Shown piece by piece: positions 1 through 10,689 of a DNA stretch of 64,000 nucleotides. Position 1 is the stretch's first letter. Each line of letters begins with the position of its first letter. The notes beneath the pieces were generated by a model. It ran no database searches. It was not told the origin of the DNA and was given only the letters and a program-made list of their open reading frames with translations. This DNA comes from Areca catechu (lineage: Eukaryota > Streptophyta > Magnoliopsida > Arecales > Arecaceae): the NCBI GenBank assembly GCA_021397845.1, contig CM038052.1, positions 40,718,449 to 40,782,448 on the forward strand, written 5' to 3'. Both the position numbers and the translations under genes were made by a program.

Positions 1-937
1 CCAGGTTTCTTACACTCATAACATGTGGGCATTTGATCCTTTTCTTTTTCTTTTTCCTTGTCCTTACTGTGTTCACCTTTCTTATGAAATTTTCTGAAGT
101 ACCTTCCCTTCTTCTTTCCTATAAATCTTCTAAATCTTCTCGCAACCATAGCTATATCTTCATCTTCTAAGTCATCTTCAGAGAAGGAGCATCATATTCT
201 GATTCCTCATCTTGTTTCTTTGATTTCGATGCAGCTTTGAAGGCAATAGTTTTCTTCTTTTTCTGAGCATCTTCATTCCTATATTGCATGACTAGTTCAT
301 GTGTGATGAGAGAACCCAGCAGTTCATCTAAAGTTAGTGTGTTTAGATCATTTGCTTCCTGGATGGCAATTACTTTGGGATTCCATTTGTCCGGAAGTGA
401 TCTTAGAATCTTCTGTAATAAGTCTGCATTAGAATAAACCCTGCCAAGACTTTTCAAGCCATTAATAATATCTGTAAATTATGAAAATATGGTAGAAATA
501 GTTTCATTTTACTCCATCTTAAATAATTCATAGTTACATACTAGAAGATTAATTTTTGATATCTTCACTTGGGAAGTTCCTTCATGGGTCACTTTGATTT
601 TATCTCAAATTTCTTTTGCAGATGAGCAAACAGAAATTCAATTAAACTCATTTATGTCCAAAGCACAATATAGTAAATTCATGGCTTTGGCATTTAGTTC
701 ACCCATTTTTATGTCATGTTCATCCCAAACCTCTTCAGGTTTTGGAATATCCATGCTATCAACTTTAATCATGGGTATTTGTGGACCCTTAAGGATGACC
801 TTCCATAACTGAAAATCAACAGCTTGAATATATATCTTCATTCTAGCTTTTCAATAGGAATAATTCGTGCCAGTGAAAAGTGGAGGTCTATTAGTAAATT
901 GGCCTTCGGCCAAGGAGGTACTTATGGGATAAGCCAT
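1..937 (-). pseudogene. Sirevirus (Ty1/copia) gag, 5' part, element A
   Basis: This is the N-terminal part of a Sirevirus capsid (gag) protein, read on the minus strand from an ATG at 937-935 and cut by the left window edge. It matches the gag of elements E, G and S3 in this window (blocks around TGTNY, AVDFQLWK, NAKAMNLL, LDELLGSLITHEL), which is the UBN2-type copia gag. The reading ends just before its CCHC knuckle. An in-frame TGA at 640-638 follows the NEFN block, and further stops and a frameshift lie around 480-600, so this copy is dead. The same TGA occurs in element E. The primer-binding site and LTR follow directly to the right, so this is the 5' end of a minus-strand element. Confidence 0.88.
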
Positions 938-969
938 CAATATTTACTCTAATTAAATTCAGAGACACC

Positions 970-981
970 GCTATGATACCA
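970..981 (-). promoter_or_regulatory. Primer-binding site, tRNA-iMet type, element A
   Basis: On the minus strand the bases next to the LTR read TGGTATCATAGC, one mismatch from TGGTATCAGAGC, the complement of the 3' end of plant initiator tRNA-Met. It is separated from the LTR end by AC, the same spacing as in G and E. Confidence 0.85.
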
Positions 982-983
982 GT

Positions 984-2683
984 TGTCGCCCAGGTGGCTT
1001 ACCCAAGAGGGGGTGAATTGGAAAACTAAAAAATTTAAACAGATTTATGCTTTTTTAAATCTTCTTTGGTATGGTAGATGCTGTGATTTGGATAATTAAA
1101 AGCAGAAGCAAGTAAAGAAGAAAAATGCATAATCCAAACACAGCAAATTTATAGTGGTTCGGAGCACCCTCGCTCCTACATCCACTATCCAAGATACTAC
1201 TTGGAATTTCCACTATATTCATCACTGGAATGTAGTCTGATTATTTTACCGGGCTCACAATCTAAAACCCAAATTGGTTTTTCAACTGGGCTCATGAAAA
1301 ATCTAACTATTGGTTTTAAACAGGATCACCAAGAACCCACATTTGGTTTTAAACAGGATCACCAAGAGCCCTTACAATGTTAGTTTTAAAACGGGATCAC
1401 TAACAACCCACACTTGGTTTCTAATCAGGCTCACCAAGAACCTACCCTTGGTTTTTGAACCGGGCTCACCAATAACCCACAAACTCACAAGAGAGTTAAG
1501 AAAAAATAAGCAACTAATGACAAACCCAAGTTGTCTGATGGTTGCAGTTGCAGCTCAAGAGAAGCCTTCTTAAATGGGCTTTCATATACTTCAATGTCTT
1601 CCTTTTCTTCCTCAATAAGTGCTTCAAGCTTCTGATTGGAGTTGGTGAAGACTTGAATGCTGACTTGAGTGTTCTTTTGTGCTCTCTTGCTCACAAGCTC
1701 ATTTTATGTTCAATTATGCATTTGCTTCTTCAAAGGTTGTCCAAATCCCTCATTTATAGAGTCTTATACTCTTCTTGGATGGATATAGTCATTATAAACT
1801 ATTGGGACTTGACATTTGACCATTGGAACATTTTTTAAATTCAAAAATAAAATTCTGGAACTAGCTGTTACTTGCCTGGAATCGATGTTCGAGTCAACTC
1901 GGATGCTTTGAGTCGGCTCGGATCCTTAGAGAGTTGATTCTTCACTCTGGTCGAGTTGGCTCAGATTCTCAATGTCGATTATTCCTTACTCTGGTTGAGT
2001 CGGCTCGCCTCAATCGAGTTGGCTTGAATCCTCAGGTCTTCAAAGTTGTACTCTGGAGGAGTCGGCTCGCCTTACTAGAGTCGACTCTCCTAGATGTTCT
2101 CTCAGAACTGATTTTCTCTATACTTTGGAGGAGTCAGCTTAGATTACTGAAGGGTCGACTCAGATGCCTGACTGAATGGTCGAGTCAGCTCGGATTGCCT
2201 TCGGTTCGGCTCACTTGTCTAATTCAAGAAATGATGCCCTAGATGAGTCAGCTCGGGTTCCTTCGAGTCGGCTCGGATCTCTGCGTACCAGAATCCTTCA
2301 ACCATTAGAATCAGCTATCCTTGCACGAGTCATCTCGAGTGAGTTTTCAATAAAAACTTCAGCTCTTCTCCAAAAATCTTCCAGCAACTCATAATCATTC
2401 AAGACTCTTTCTAACTTAACTAACAACAAATTCTAAAGAATTTTAAGCTTAAAAAACACATAGAAGTAACCCTTTTTCATGAATATTACATCAATTTTTC
2501 TTTGGGTTTTTCTTTATGTGAAACTTTTATGACATTACACATAACATATAACAAGGTTGTAGGAGTTGTAATTGGCCATTAAGATCATCCTACAAAAACT
2601 TGTAATGCACTTGAAAAGTTGTTAATAAGACAAATACATGCTCCAATATTTTGTTATCATCAAAATCACTCAAGGGGTCAACA
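984..2683 (-). mobile_element. 5' LTR of minus-strand Sirevirus A
   Basis: About 1.7 kb. It begins on the plus strand with TGTCGCCC and ends with GGTCAACA, that is TGTTGACC...GGGCGACA in element sense. Its termini and its block ending in 'gggggtgaattgg' match the LTRs of S3 and E. It carries a tandem block near 1300-1480 built on 'ggttttaaacaggatcacc' and an array of GAGTCGGCTC-like motifs at about 1870-2340. A TATA-like TCTATAAATG lies near 1751-1760 on the minus strand. The right flank is the env-like ORF of S1, so A inserted into S1. Its other LTR lies outside the window. Confidence 0.87.
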
Positions 2684-3486
2684 GATGATCTAGAGATGGG
2701 AGCAGATCGGGATGATCCTTCAGGGCATTTTGATATTGATGATCTTATAGTGGAGCTCGAGCCAGAGATGGGAGCTGATCAGGACATGGAGCCTGCTGCT
2801 GCTGATGACTTGCTGTCACCTGAGGCTGCTTCAGTTCCATTGAGTCCAGCCCTTCTGAGCCCTATCCTACCTAGTACTCTTATTATGTCTAGCTATTCTG
2901 ACTCTATTCTTTTAGGCACATCCATTGTATCCACACTCGTTCTATTTTCTAACCACTCTAATCTTCCATTAATGCCATTTAGACCACCACTACCATTACT
3001 CTACCTAATCCATCTAATACTTTACTAGACTCTGACTTACCTACACCATCTATTATAGTTCCCCCTACCTTTTTTTATTCTAATTGAACACCCTTAGTGT
3101 ACTCTATTTCTTTACCTATTTCTTCCTTATCCAGGGAGTTAGGTTTCTATACTCCTGGATTTCATATCATTTCCACTTCATCTGGATCCATTTTTGATTA
3201 TACACCAGCTGATACTCCATTGAATTTACCAGACTTTGACACTGATTATATTATTACTGACTTCGACCCAGTTCCTGATGCTGTCTCTGTTCCTGATATT
3301 GTTTCCCCTCCAGCACGAGCCAGAGGGAGAGCACGAGCCAGAGATAGAGGCCAAGGATATGGAGATACTCCTAGAGTGGTCCATACCAGATTGGCAGATC
3401 TTCGGCCCATGTGGCCACGACCTCATCCTTCTAGGACTACTAGACCTATTGTATTAGAGATTAGATCTTCCTCTGATGTGGACTGA
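2684..3486 (+). pseudogene. Sirevirus env-like ORF, C-terminal part, element S1
   Basis: This is the C-terminal part of the extra ORF that Sireviruses carry between pol and the 3' LTR. It is acidic and Asp/Glu/Pro/Ser-rich at first (2684-2900). It shifts frame near 3030-3100, then runs to a TGA at about 3484-3486. The last ~60 codons have a basic Arg-Ala stretch (RARGRARARDRG), then TRLADLRP and LEIRSSSDVD. S3 ends the same way (TRLRDLRP, LEVGSSSNEED), and that shared end is the main evidence. The 5' part of the ORF is displaced to the left by the insertion of element A at 2683/2684. Function is unknown; 'env-like' is a position-based name. Confidence 0.78.
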
Positions 3487-3832
3487 GCCCACTAGGAGTG
3501 GTCAGTATATGAGTTAGTTGTATGTTATGTTCTACATCTGTTTTATATGTATATATCATACTTGTATGTATATTTGTATCGGTATATTACTTTTTTGTAT
3601 CAGTGATACTCTCTTGTTTGGAGTATATTTTATTCTGTATCTCAAAACATTTGGAGTTATATATATATGATGCCTTCAGTGTTTTTCACTTGTGTGTTCA
3701 TGCTTCATTCTTTACTTGTATTGCTTTTGATACTCTTCTTACTATTTTTTTCCATTTTATCCCTACCTTGAGGGGGAGATTTGTTACTTATTTCTCTACT
3801 GTGTATTGTTTTTCACCTTTTTCATGATAACA

Positions 3833-3950
3833 AAAAAGGAGAGAAGAAAGTACAAAAAAGGGGAAGAAGAAAGTACAAAAAGGGGGGAGAAGAAAGTAAT
3901 AAGTAATAAACATAGAGAAAAATAAGGGGGAGAAAGTATTAAAGAGGGAA
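3833..3950 (+). repeat. Repeated polypurine tracts upstream of Sirevirus 3' LTR
   Basis: Four or five purine blocks follow one another (AAAAAAGGAGAGAAGAAAG, then versions with GGGG, GGGGGG and GGGGG runs), each followed by GTA. The pattern 'AGAAGAAAGTACAAAAA' repeats at about 25-bp intervals. Sireviruses are known to carry multiple upstream polypurine tracts, which could give extra plus-strand priming sites. The tract adjoining the LTR is at 4789-4803. Confidence 0.7.
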
Positions 3951-4066
3951 ATTTCTAAACTTTTTGAAGATATTTTTTAAAAATACTAATACATGTGAGC
4001 CATATTTAAAGAAGTTTGAAAAATATTTTCAAATCATGTGTTGAGCGGGAGCTCTATCTTTATTAC

Positions 4067-4734
4067 TTGCTCTGATACTCTTATTCCTTAAAGAGTTTGC
4101 TTTAATACTCACATTTCATTTCAAACTTGATTTTGCATTGATACTCATTCTTTCAAATCTATTTTAGCTCTGATACATACTTTTCTTAAAACCATTTTGC
4201 TTTGAAAATCTTTGAGCAGTAAATTTTATCACTATGATACTCTTTGACTCAAAAAAAACTTAATTTCAGCTTTGATACTCAATTTCAAACTTGCTCTGAC
4301 ATCATATAATTTTATGACTCTCCATTGCCTTGATACATATTGAAATTCAGTGCTTTGATATTTTTTTAAATTTATTTTTATTACAAAACTAATTTACTCT
4401 AGATATGGATGATTATTATCTATCTTGCTTTGATTGAAACTAATGTTCAATCAACTCTGTTTATGTAAAAATTTTGATACATCATTGCATCTGCTCTGAC
4501 TATGCATTATTGCTATTCCTTTTGCTCGAATTGAAGCTAATGATCATTCCACTCTTATATAAGCATATGCTCTGATATATTCTTATCCTAGATCTGATAT
4601 GCTAGGTTAAGTATCAATACATTGTAGATACATGAATTGAATTTATACAAGTTACATACAAAATAATGAGACTTTGCTCTATGATAGTCATTACAACATT
4701 ACTCTGATACTTATAGCCAATTTCTTTGATACTT
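4067..4734 (+). repeat. Array of TGATAC / GCTCTGATAC motifs
   Basis: Nine TGATAC copies lie in about 670 bp, near 4073, 4139, 4171, 4235, 4273, 4331, 4475, 4704 and 4728; chance would give well under one. The 7-mer GCTCTGA occurs at 4069, 4167, 4293, 4493 and 4569. The fullest form, GCTCTGATAC, is ten bases of the tRNA-iMet 3' end and therefore the complement of the PBS core GTATCAGAGC. Copies are irregularly spaced and embedded in otherwise unrelated AT-rich sequence, so this is not a simple tandem repeat. The corresponding region of S3 (about 23170-23450, minus strand) is also rich in TGATAC. Confidence 0.72.
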
Positions 4735-4788
4735 ATTGCTATTCTTTTGAGCTTACCATGTTTATATACTTAAAAATTTTGTCATCAT

Positions 4789-4803
4789 CAAAAAGGAGAA
4801 GAT
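4789..4803 (+). promoter_or_regulatory. Polypurine tract of Sirevirus S1
   Basis: A purine run, AAAAAGGAGAAGA, preceded by 'gtcatcatc' directly precedes the LTR start. The same 'tcatcatcaaaaaggga' context stands beside the S3 LTR on the minus strand (23108-23130). Confidence 0.75.
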
Positions 4804-4851
4804 TATTAACTCCTGTCTCAATTTTGATGAATAACAAAATACTTAAGTATA
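4804..4851 (+). mobile_element. Start of Sirevirus S1 3' LTR (left of insertion B)
   Basis: The sequence TATTAACTCCTG followed by 'attttgatgaataacaaaa' matches the LTR starts of G (40988) and E (49850). The usual TGTTGACTCC has decayed to TATTAACTCC by G-to-A changes. Element B interrupts the LTR at 4851; it resumes after B at 16337. Confidence 0.72.
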
Positions 4852-6318
4852 TGGTGGGGACACCAGAGGCACCAGAATAAGACAGAGACTTTTCAACCCT
4901 CTGTGGGTTGACAATAATTTATAAGTCCATCTGTAATAAGGGCTTAGCCCATCTGAGTCCATTTTAGTTATTATTTGAGTCTTTTGAGTTGTTATTTCAG
5001 TTCAGTATTAGTCAGCTCATGTTGAGCTAGTTCAGTCCAATGCTAGTCAGCTCATGTTGAGCTAATTTTATTTTTTTTGAATCCTGTCCAAGTACACTGA
5101 AGACTCAAAACTACATCATATAAGTGAAGACCAAGTCCAACCAGAATGAAGACATGGAAGTATAGCCCAAGTCCAACCCAGCTTGAAGATTTGAAGACCT
5201 CAGAAGGAAAATTCAGAAAACCCTGATTCCTTGCAGATGCCCTCCAGATGCCCAAATTTCCTTCCAGATACCAAAGTATATTCATTGACCAGGGCATCCA
5301 TGATTCCAGAGGTCCATCTGCATCATAGCCCAAAGAAATCAAGCCAGGTGCCAAGCCCAAGCCCTTAAGAAGTAAGATACCAGGGAATATTCTTGCTACT
5401 TGGCTACCAGGCCACCCCAGCTTCCAGAGGCCCAAGTCCATGAGCCCGAGCTCCTTTGGGCCGGCCCTTGCCACTCCTAGAAACCCAACACGCCTCCCTA
5501 GGTGTCCTTGGAGTGTTGACCAAGTCAAGAGAATTTTTAGGGATTTCTTTTACCTAATGTTTCCTTATTTTCTAGCTAGGGTTTGAGAGGGAAAAGGACT
5601 CCTATGTAAAGTCTAATGTACCCTTACTTGGAGCCCAAGACTAAGGGTCTATTTAAAGGACCCTAGTCTCTTGTATGAGATTGATTTTGATATAAGAATT
5701 AAACTTGAGTTCTCTTCTATTGCTTTATGCTACCCTGCTTTGTGCTTAAGGGGTTTTATTGGTGCTTTCATCTTCCCGGTATTGCAACATAATTCCTGCC
5801 ACCAACCATCCTTCCAGAGCCCTGGCCGCCCCCTCCAAAACTCTATTCCCCTTTGCTATTTTTTCTTGTTTCCTTGTTCCCTAGTGAGTTTTCTAACCCC
5901 TGACAGGTCATTTGCAGGTCCCCGAGTTCCTACGAATCCAACGACTCTAGCCAAGCCTCATTCGGACCACCGAGCAGAAAGCCGGGTATCCACGGGTCTT
6001 TGGCTCGGTTTTTCAAGCCGCATCCATCGAGGAACGAGAGACCCCTTCACTGCGATCTTCATCGGGCACTTCAAACATTGTCAGGTACATCCCCTCTACC
6101 AATAGCAATTTTATTGTAGGAGAACTTACCCTAACCGAGGCTTCTCAGCCTCGGCGATCCTTCTTTATTGCTTTTCTAGGTCCTAATCTGCATGCTTGAC
6201 TTCTAAAATTCATATAGAATTTCCTAAAACTTATTTTGATCCAATTTTTGGGATTTAATCACATAACTCTACATATAAAACACACAAAAACAATCGCATG
6301 CATATTAGTTCCGCATCA
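4852..6318 (+). repeat. 5' LTR of element B
   Basis: It starts TGGTGGGGACACC and ends CCGCATCA. It contains two copies, 35 bp apart, of the hairpin AGCTCA-TGT-TGAGCT (5014-5028 and 5049-5063). A TATA-like TATTTAAAG lies at about 5650. ORFs read across it on either strand are by-products of the LTR sequence. Confidence 0.92.
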
Positions 6319-6320
6319 TC

Positions 6321-6332
6321 TGGTATCAGAGC
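6321..6332 (+). promoter_or_regulatory. Primer-binding site of element B
   Basis: TGGTATCAGAGC, an exact complement of the plant tRNA-iMet 3' end, lies two bases after the LTR end. Confidence 0.93.
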
Positions 6333-7190
6333 TTAGATTAAGGCTTGTTTTCTGCATTTTTTTCAGTCCATATATACTCTGTTATTTTAGTTATTTCTCT
6401 ATATTCAGAACTCCAAAAATTATGAAATTTATTTTTTTGAATTCACCATAATTCAAAGTATTTTCTAGAATTTTTACAGATTTTATTTCGGTCTGCACAA
6501 TTTCTGCAAGCCGAAATACAGCCTATAAATTTTTGGCTCTATTTCTTTCAGCAAGACAAGTTTAGAAGTTTTAGGGTTTGGTTTAGCATCTCTTTGCATA
6601 TCTTTTATTTTTAGTATGTTTCTAGCATATTAGGTCATTTGCTGAAAATCATATTTTTGCAAAAGAATTAAAAAAAATACATATATAAAAGCTACCTAAA
6701 ACACTTAAACCCTAATTTTGCATCATCTGCCTGCCATCATTGCATAAACTACCTTTAAGGGCACTCTTGCTATGTCAGATGGGGGGAGGATTTGGTCACC
6801 TCTCCTTAGCCCAAAACCACAACCCCTTGCATTTGGTCTCAAGCCTAACCTAAAATTAACTAGACTTAATTTGTCCTAGTGGGCTAGGGACACCAACTGG
6901 TCGGGTCTGAGCTAAGTGTCAGATCACTGTGTCAAGCTAACATGTGTGTGCCTTGTGCTTGGTGTCTAGAACGGTGGTTTAGGGATTCAATCCCGAAGGG
7001 CTTGTGTGCTGGTCCGCCTACCTGGCCAGTCTCTGATTGGTGTCTAAAATTGGCAATCAGGGACCTAACACTCCCCTTACACCTGCCTAGCTGAGTATAG
7101 GATTACTATATGATAGTTTGCCACCCTGATTGAGCACCTAGTTTTGGACTCTAGGTCTAGTCAGCTGTAGTCGGTTTGATCGAGTCTTGC
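6333..7190 (+). other. Untranslated leader of element B
   Basis: No ORF. The last ~330 bp are conserved with the leaders of C and D. Shared blocks include GGGACACCAACTGG (about 6886), the 18-mer GGTCCGCCTACCTGGCCA (7011-7028), and two copies of a TTGGTGTCTA-type unit followed by 'caggga' or 'aggga'. Conservation in a noncoding leader suggests a cis function such as packaging or dimerisation, which is inference. Confidence 0.7.
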
Positions 7191-8335
7191 ATGAGCACTA
7201 GATCAAAGGTTTCATATCATTCACCATCTCCACTTTTGTCTGAATCTATGGATAATCTTGAAGCCCAGATTAAAGCCCTTGGTGACCAAATGGCCCAGAT
7301 GTCTACCCAGTTAATTACCCAGATGACTCAGTTAACCCAGACCAATAGCCTCAACCCAACTCAACCTAGTGAAACCATAGAGCCCAACCCTAGGAGAACC
7401 CAATACTTTGACCCATATAGGGAGTCCAACCCTATGAGGACCTAATACTCTGACCCATATAGGGAGCCCAACCCTAGGAGAACCCCTTACCATGACCCCT
7501 ATTTGGAGCCCAACCCTAGGAGAGCAACTAGGTATGTTGTGTTGGTAGCACCTAAATTTTGTGATCCTGAGTGTGAGGATTATCTTGCTTGGGAAAGAGA
7601 TATGGACCTGTATTTTGAACAAAATTGGGGTTTCGATTATGAAAGATGTCAGTTCAAGTTTTCTAAAGCTAAGTTAGTTCACCAGGCCAGGTCAGACTGG
7701 GATAATGTTGAGAGAATACTTAGGCTAAAAGGCCACGAACCCATAACTACCTGGAGTGACATGAAACTTGAACTAAGGAGAAAGTACCTACCCAAGCCCT
7801 ATCAGTCCAAGAGACCCACAACCTGTAGATCTTATGACTCCAAATCCTATGAACCTAGAACCTATGTACCCAAAACCTATGAACCTAGATCCTGTAATCC
7901 CATGACCCATAGATCTATGCACTTGGAGCCATAATCCCTAGGTATCAGCCTAGTACTAGTCAAGTTTTTCCTAGTCAACTTGAACCCCATAGGATTTGTA
8001 TCCCTAAATATGAACTCAGTAGTGAGCCACTACCCCTTAGTCAACCTGAGCCTACTAGGAGTAGTGCCCATAATCACAAACCAGAATCTAGCCAATTTTT
8101 CCCTAGCCGACCTTCTCCAACCATTCCTGAGATTCACAAGGCTTACATTAATGTAGAAGTGTATGAAGCTGATGCAAGCTTAGTGGATGAGTATGAGGGA
8201 GAAGAATAGACAAATTTAGTAGACCTCGAATTAGCTGACCCAGTAGAAACCCAGGTAGAAACCAACCCAAAGCTAGTTGACCTTGACCACATCCAACCTA
8301 AAGCTATAATGGAAGAACAAATAGAGGAAGAGAAC
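7191..8335 (+). pseudogene. Gag-type ORF of element B, first part
   Basis: The ATG at 7191 gives MSTRSKVSYH, then a Gln/Met-rich segment (MAQMSTQLITQM). Three to four repeats of about 15 residues built on PNPRRTQYFDPYRE follow, then a Ty3-type capsid core (about residues 120-205: CEDYLAWERDMDLYFEQNW, TTWSDMKLELRRKYLP). A Tyr/Pro repeat (SYEPRTYVPKTYEP) comes next. A TAA at 7443-7445 interrupts the frame and another stop falls at 7932-7934. Beyond it the homologous reading continues as an acidic region (about 8120-8335) until nested element C cuts it. No zinc knuckle is visible. Element D has the same protein with fewer breaks. Confidence 0.8.
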
Positions 8336-9658
8336 TGGTGTGGACACCAGAAGCCGAAAGAAACTTCACTCCAACAAGGTTAGCCTTATCCCAATTTGGA
8401 TCGAAGATAATTAGGTTACCTTGTATCCTTTAGTTCAAAAATATTTTATTTTCAAGAGTCATTTCCTTTTCAAGAGTCCTGTAATTAATTTTGAGTTTCA
8501 AATCAAGAGTGTTTATTGAGTCCTGTAATTACTTTTAAAATTTCATTTCTTGTAAATCCATTTCAAGTTTTAAAGTCTAGGTCAGTCAAGTCAGTTCAGT
8601 TGAGTTAAGTCTAATTCAATTGAGTTAAGTCTAATCAAGTCTTAAAGCCATGAAAGCCAGCAACAAGACTCAAATTCTAGACCCCAGAATTTGACCACAT
8701 GAAGAAGAGAAGACACATCAACCAAGCAAGAGAAAAGGACCATCAACTAGGACCACTGGGCGACACATGTCATTCTTATCCAAGTAGAAGACCACCTCAC
8801 CATGCCACGTCATCAGGTGCCACTTCACCAGCCACCTCATCACCCTTTGGGCGCCAACAAGGGAGATTCAAATTCAAGGAGGTTGGCCACATCCCTCCAA
8901 GTCCTCCACCAAATCCTCCAACCCCCCCCACATCCCTCCAAACTCTCCACCAAATCCTCCAACCCCCCTTGTAATCCTCCTCGATTTGGGGAGTTTTTAA
9001 ATTTCAAAAGCTAGCTTTGTGAGGTTATTAAAAGCCTTGGACGCCCATTGTAAAAGAGATTGATTTTGGAAATGAATGAAGTTTGAAGTGAAGTTGTCTT
9101 GAGTTTTATATGTGAAATTTTTCCTATCTTCTTCTTCCATGCCCAAAGCCACTCTCTTCCCTAGCAATTCATCATCCAAGCTCAAGGCAAAGGCATTGGA
9201 GTCGGCCAGATCTTCTCAATTATCTTTTCTTTGTTCACAAGTTCTCCCATCCCTTCTTTATGTTTGCATCCTTCAACCTTAACTTTGATCTTCATTGCAG
9301 GGTCCTTCGATGTCCTTGAGTTGTGAACAGGGTTTCCCTTGACAATGAACCAACAAGCTGAAGCCCAAGTCCAGGGTTCTGATCACTGTTATCCAAGTTC
9401 TCCAGTCCAGAGCATCAGTAGTTTCAAGTTTTGAATCATAGGAAGGTTGGAAAACTCATCAAGGTAAGTCCTCAATCATTAGCCCCTATTGTCTAGATCT
9501 TCTTCCTTCTTAGTTTTAGAGTTGTGTCTAATCATGTAATAGTCCCTTTTCATATAATCCTTAAATCTTATTAAGATGAGTACAATGCTAAGTATAATTA
9601 GGTTTCATTGCTCTACAAACACCATATTAAAAATATTAATCATATGCGTGCCGCATCA
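8336..9658 (+). repeat. 5' LTR of element C
   Basis: It starts TGGTGTGGACACC and ends GTGCCGCATCA, sharing terminal bases with B, D and H although the interior differs. A C-rich segment near 8880-8970 is a short direct repeat of about 50 bp built on CATCCCTCCAA and CACCAAATCCTCCAACCCCC. ORFs across it are duplicated in the 3' LTR and are not genes. Confidence 0.93.
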
Positions 9659-9661
9659 AAT

Positions 9662-9673
9662 TGGTATCAGAGC
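9662..9673 (+). promoter_or_regulatory. Primer-binding site of element C
   Basis: TGGTATCAGAGC, an exact tRNA-iMet complement, three bases after the LTR end. Confidence 0.93.
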
Positions 9674-10689
9674 ATGGTTGCATTAGGGTAGAATAGTTTT
9701 CTTTAAATCTAAGCAAGATCTAAAATTCACGCCTCCTGAGCGGGTATACTCCAGTACACTGTCATGACCCATGGGAATAATGAACCCCTGGCTGGACATG
9801 AATTTTTTAGATTGAAGTTTGGGTAAGCCATTGCACTTGTTTGATTAGGTTCTGTTTTCTGAAAATTTGCATATATTTACTGTAATCCGTCTGCAGCTCC
9901 AAAGGCAAGTCACTAATTTTTTGTTGAAATATTTTTTTTCTTGTTCCTTATTAAATTAGTTATCACCATATTAAATTTCATCATCAGAAAGAAATTATAA
10001 AAAAAATGAAAATTTCTGCAGTTCAACACTGTCATTAGGGTTCTGTTCTGTCCTTTTTATTTATCTTCATTTGTAGGATCTGCTTAGATTAGTATATATT
10101 TTAGTTTTAAAATTCCTTTCATCTACATTGAAACATATAAGTTAGGAATCCTCTGTAAATTTTTCAGAATTTTGGATATTTTTTTTATCATGTTTTCCAC
10201 ACCACTTTCAAACTGCAACACACTTCTGCAGCACCTTTGCATTTCATTCATCTCATGAGAAATCAAATTAAGGGCATCAATTTGATATAGGGTCAGGGTT
10301 TCATCACCTGTCCCTAGTCCAAAAATCACCACCCAGCATATCGATCCCAGCCCATTAATTAAAATTGAGTAGAACGTTAATTGCTCTAGTGGGTTAGGGA
10401 CACCAACAAGTTGGGTTCAAGTTAGGGTCAAGTTAACTGTGTCAGCTAATTGGTGTGTGCTTACTGGCTTGGTGTCTAGGATTGGTGCATCAGGGCTTGT
10501 GATTTGGTCCGCCTACCTGGCCAATCTCAGATTGGTGTCTAAGGTTTGGCAATCAGGGACCTTCACTCCCCTCCACCTACCTGGCTAAGTCCCATAAGTA
10601 CTTCTAGCTAGTTGGTTCACTTAATTAGACTTCTAATTTGTGCTCTAGATCTAGGAAACCTTAGCTCAAACTTGAGTCCACTTGCATGC
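9674..10689 (+). other. Untranslated leader of element C
   Basis: About 1 kb, AT-rich in its first half with no ORF. From about 10360 it shares the leader blocks of B and D: GGGACACCAACAAG near 10388, the 18-mer GGTCCGCCTACCTGGCCA at 10506-10523, and paired TTGGTGTCTA units. It ends at the ORF start. Confidence 0.7.

Larger units (their letters stand above)
3487..4788 (+). other. Sirevirus S1 3' noncoding region between env-like ORF and 3' LTR
   Basis: This stretch lacks a credible ORF. It holds three kinds of structure: a T-rich segment (3520-3780); a purine-rich block with several G-run tracts (3833-3950); and a long AT-rich segment with many TGATAC motifs (4067-4734, plus two at about 3604 and 3728). 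It ends at the polypurine tract before the LTR. Small ORFs here do not resemble anything else in the window and are ignored. Confidence 0.75.

Noticed and set aside
5052..5528. 158-codon minus-strand ORF
   Set aside because: It lies within the B 5' LTR. The 3' LTR equivalent (15045-15435) is broken and H carries a similar fragment, so it is LTR sequence read antisense.
6321..6332. tRNA-iMet-like sequences as tRNA genes
   Set aside because: Only the 12-base complement of the tRNA 3' end is present beside each LTR; no cloverleaf sequence follows. These are primer-binding sites.
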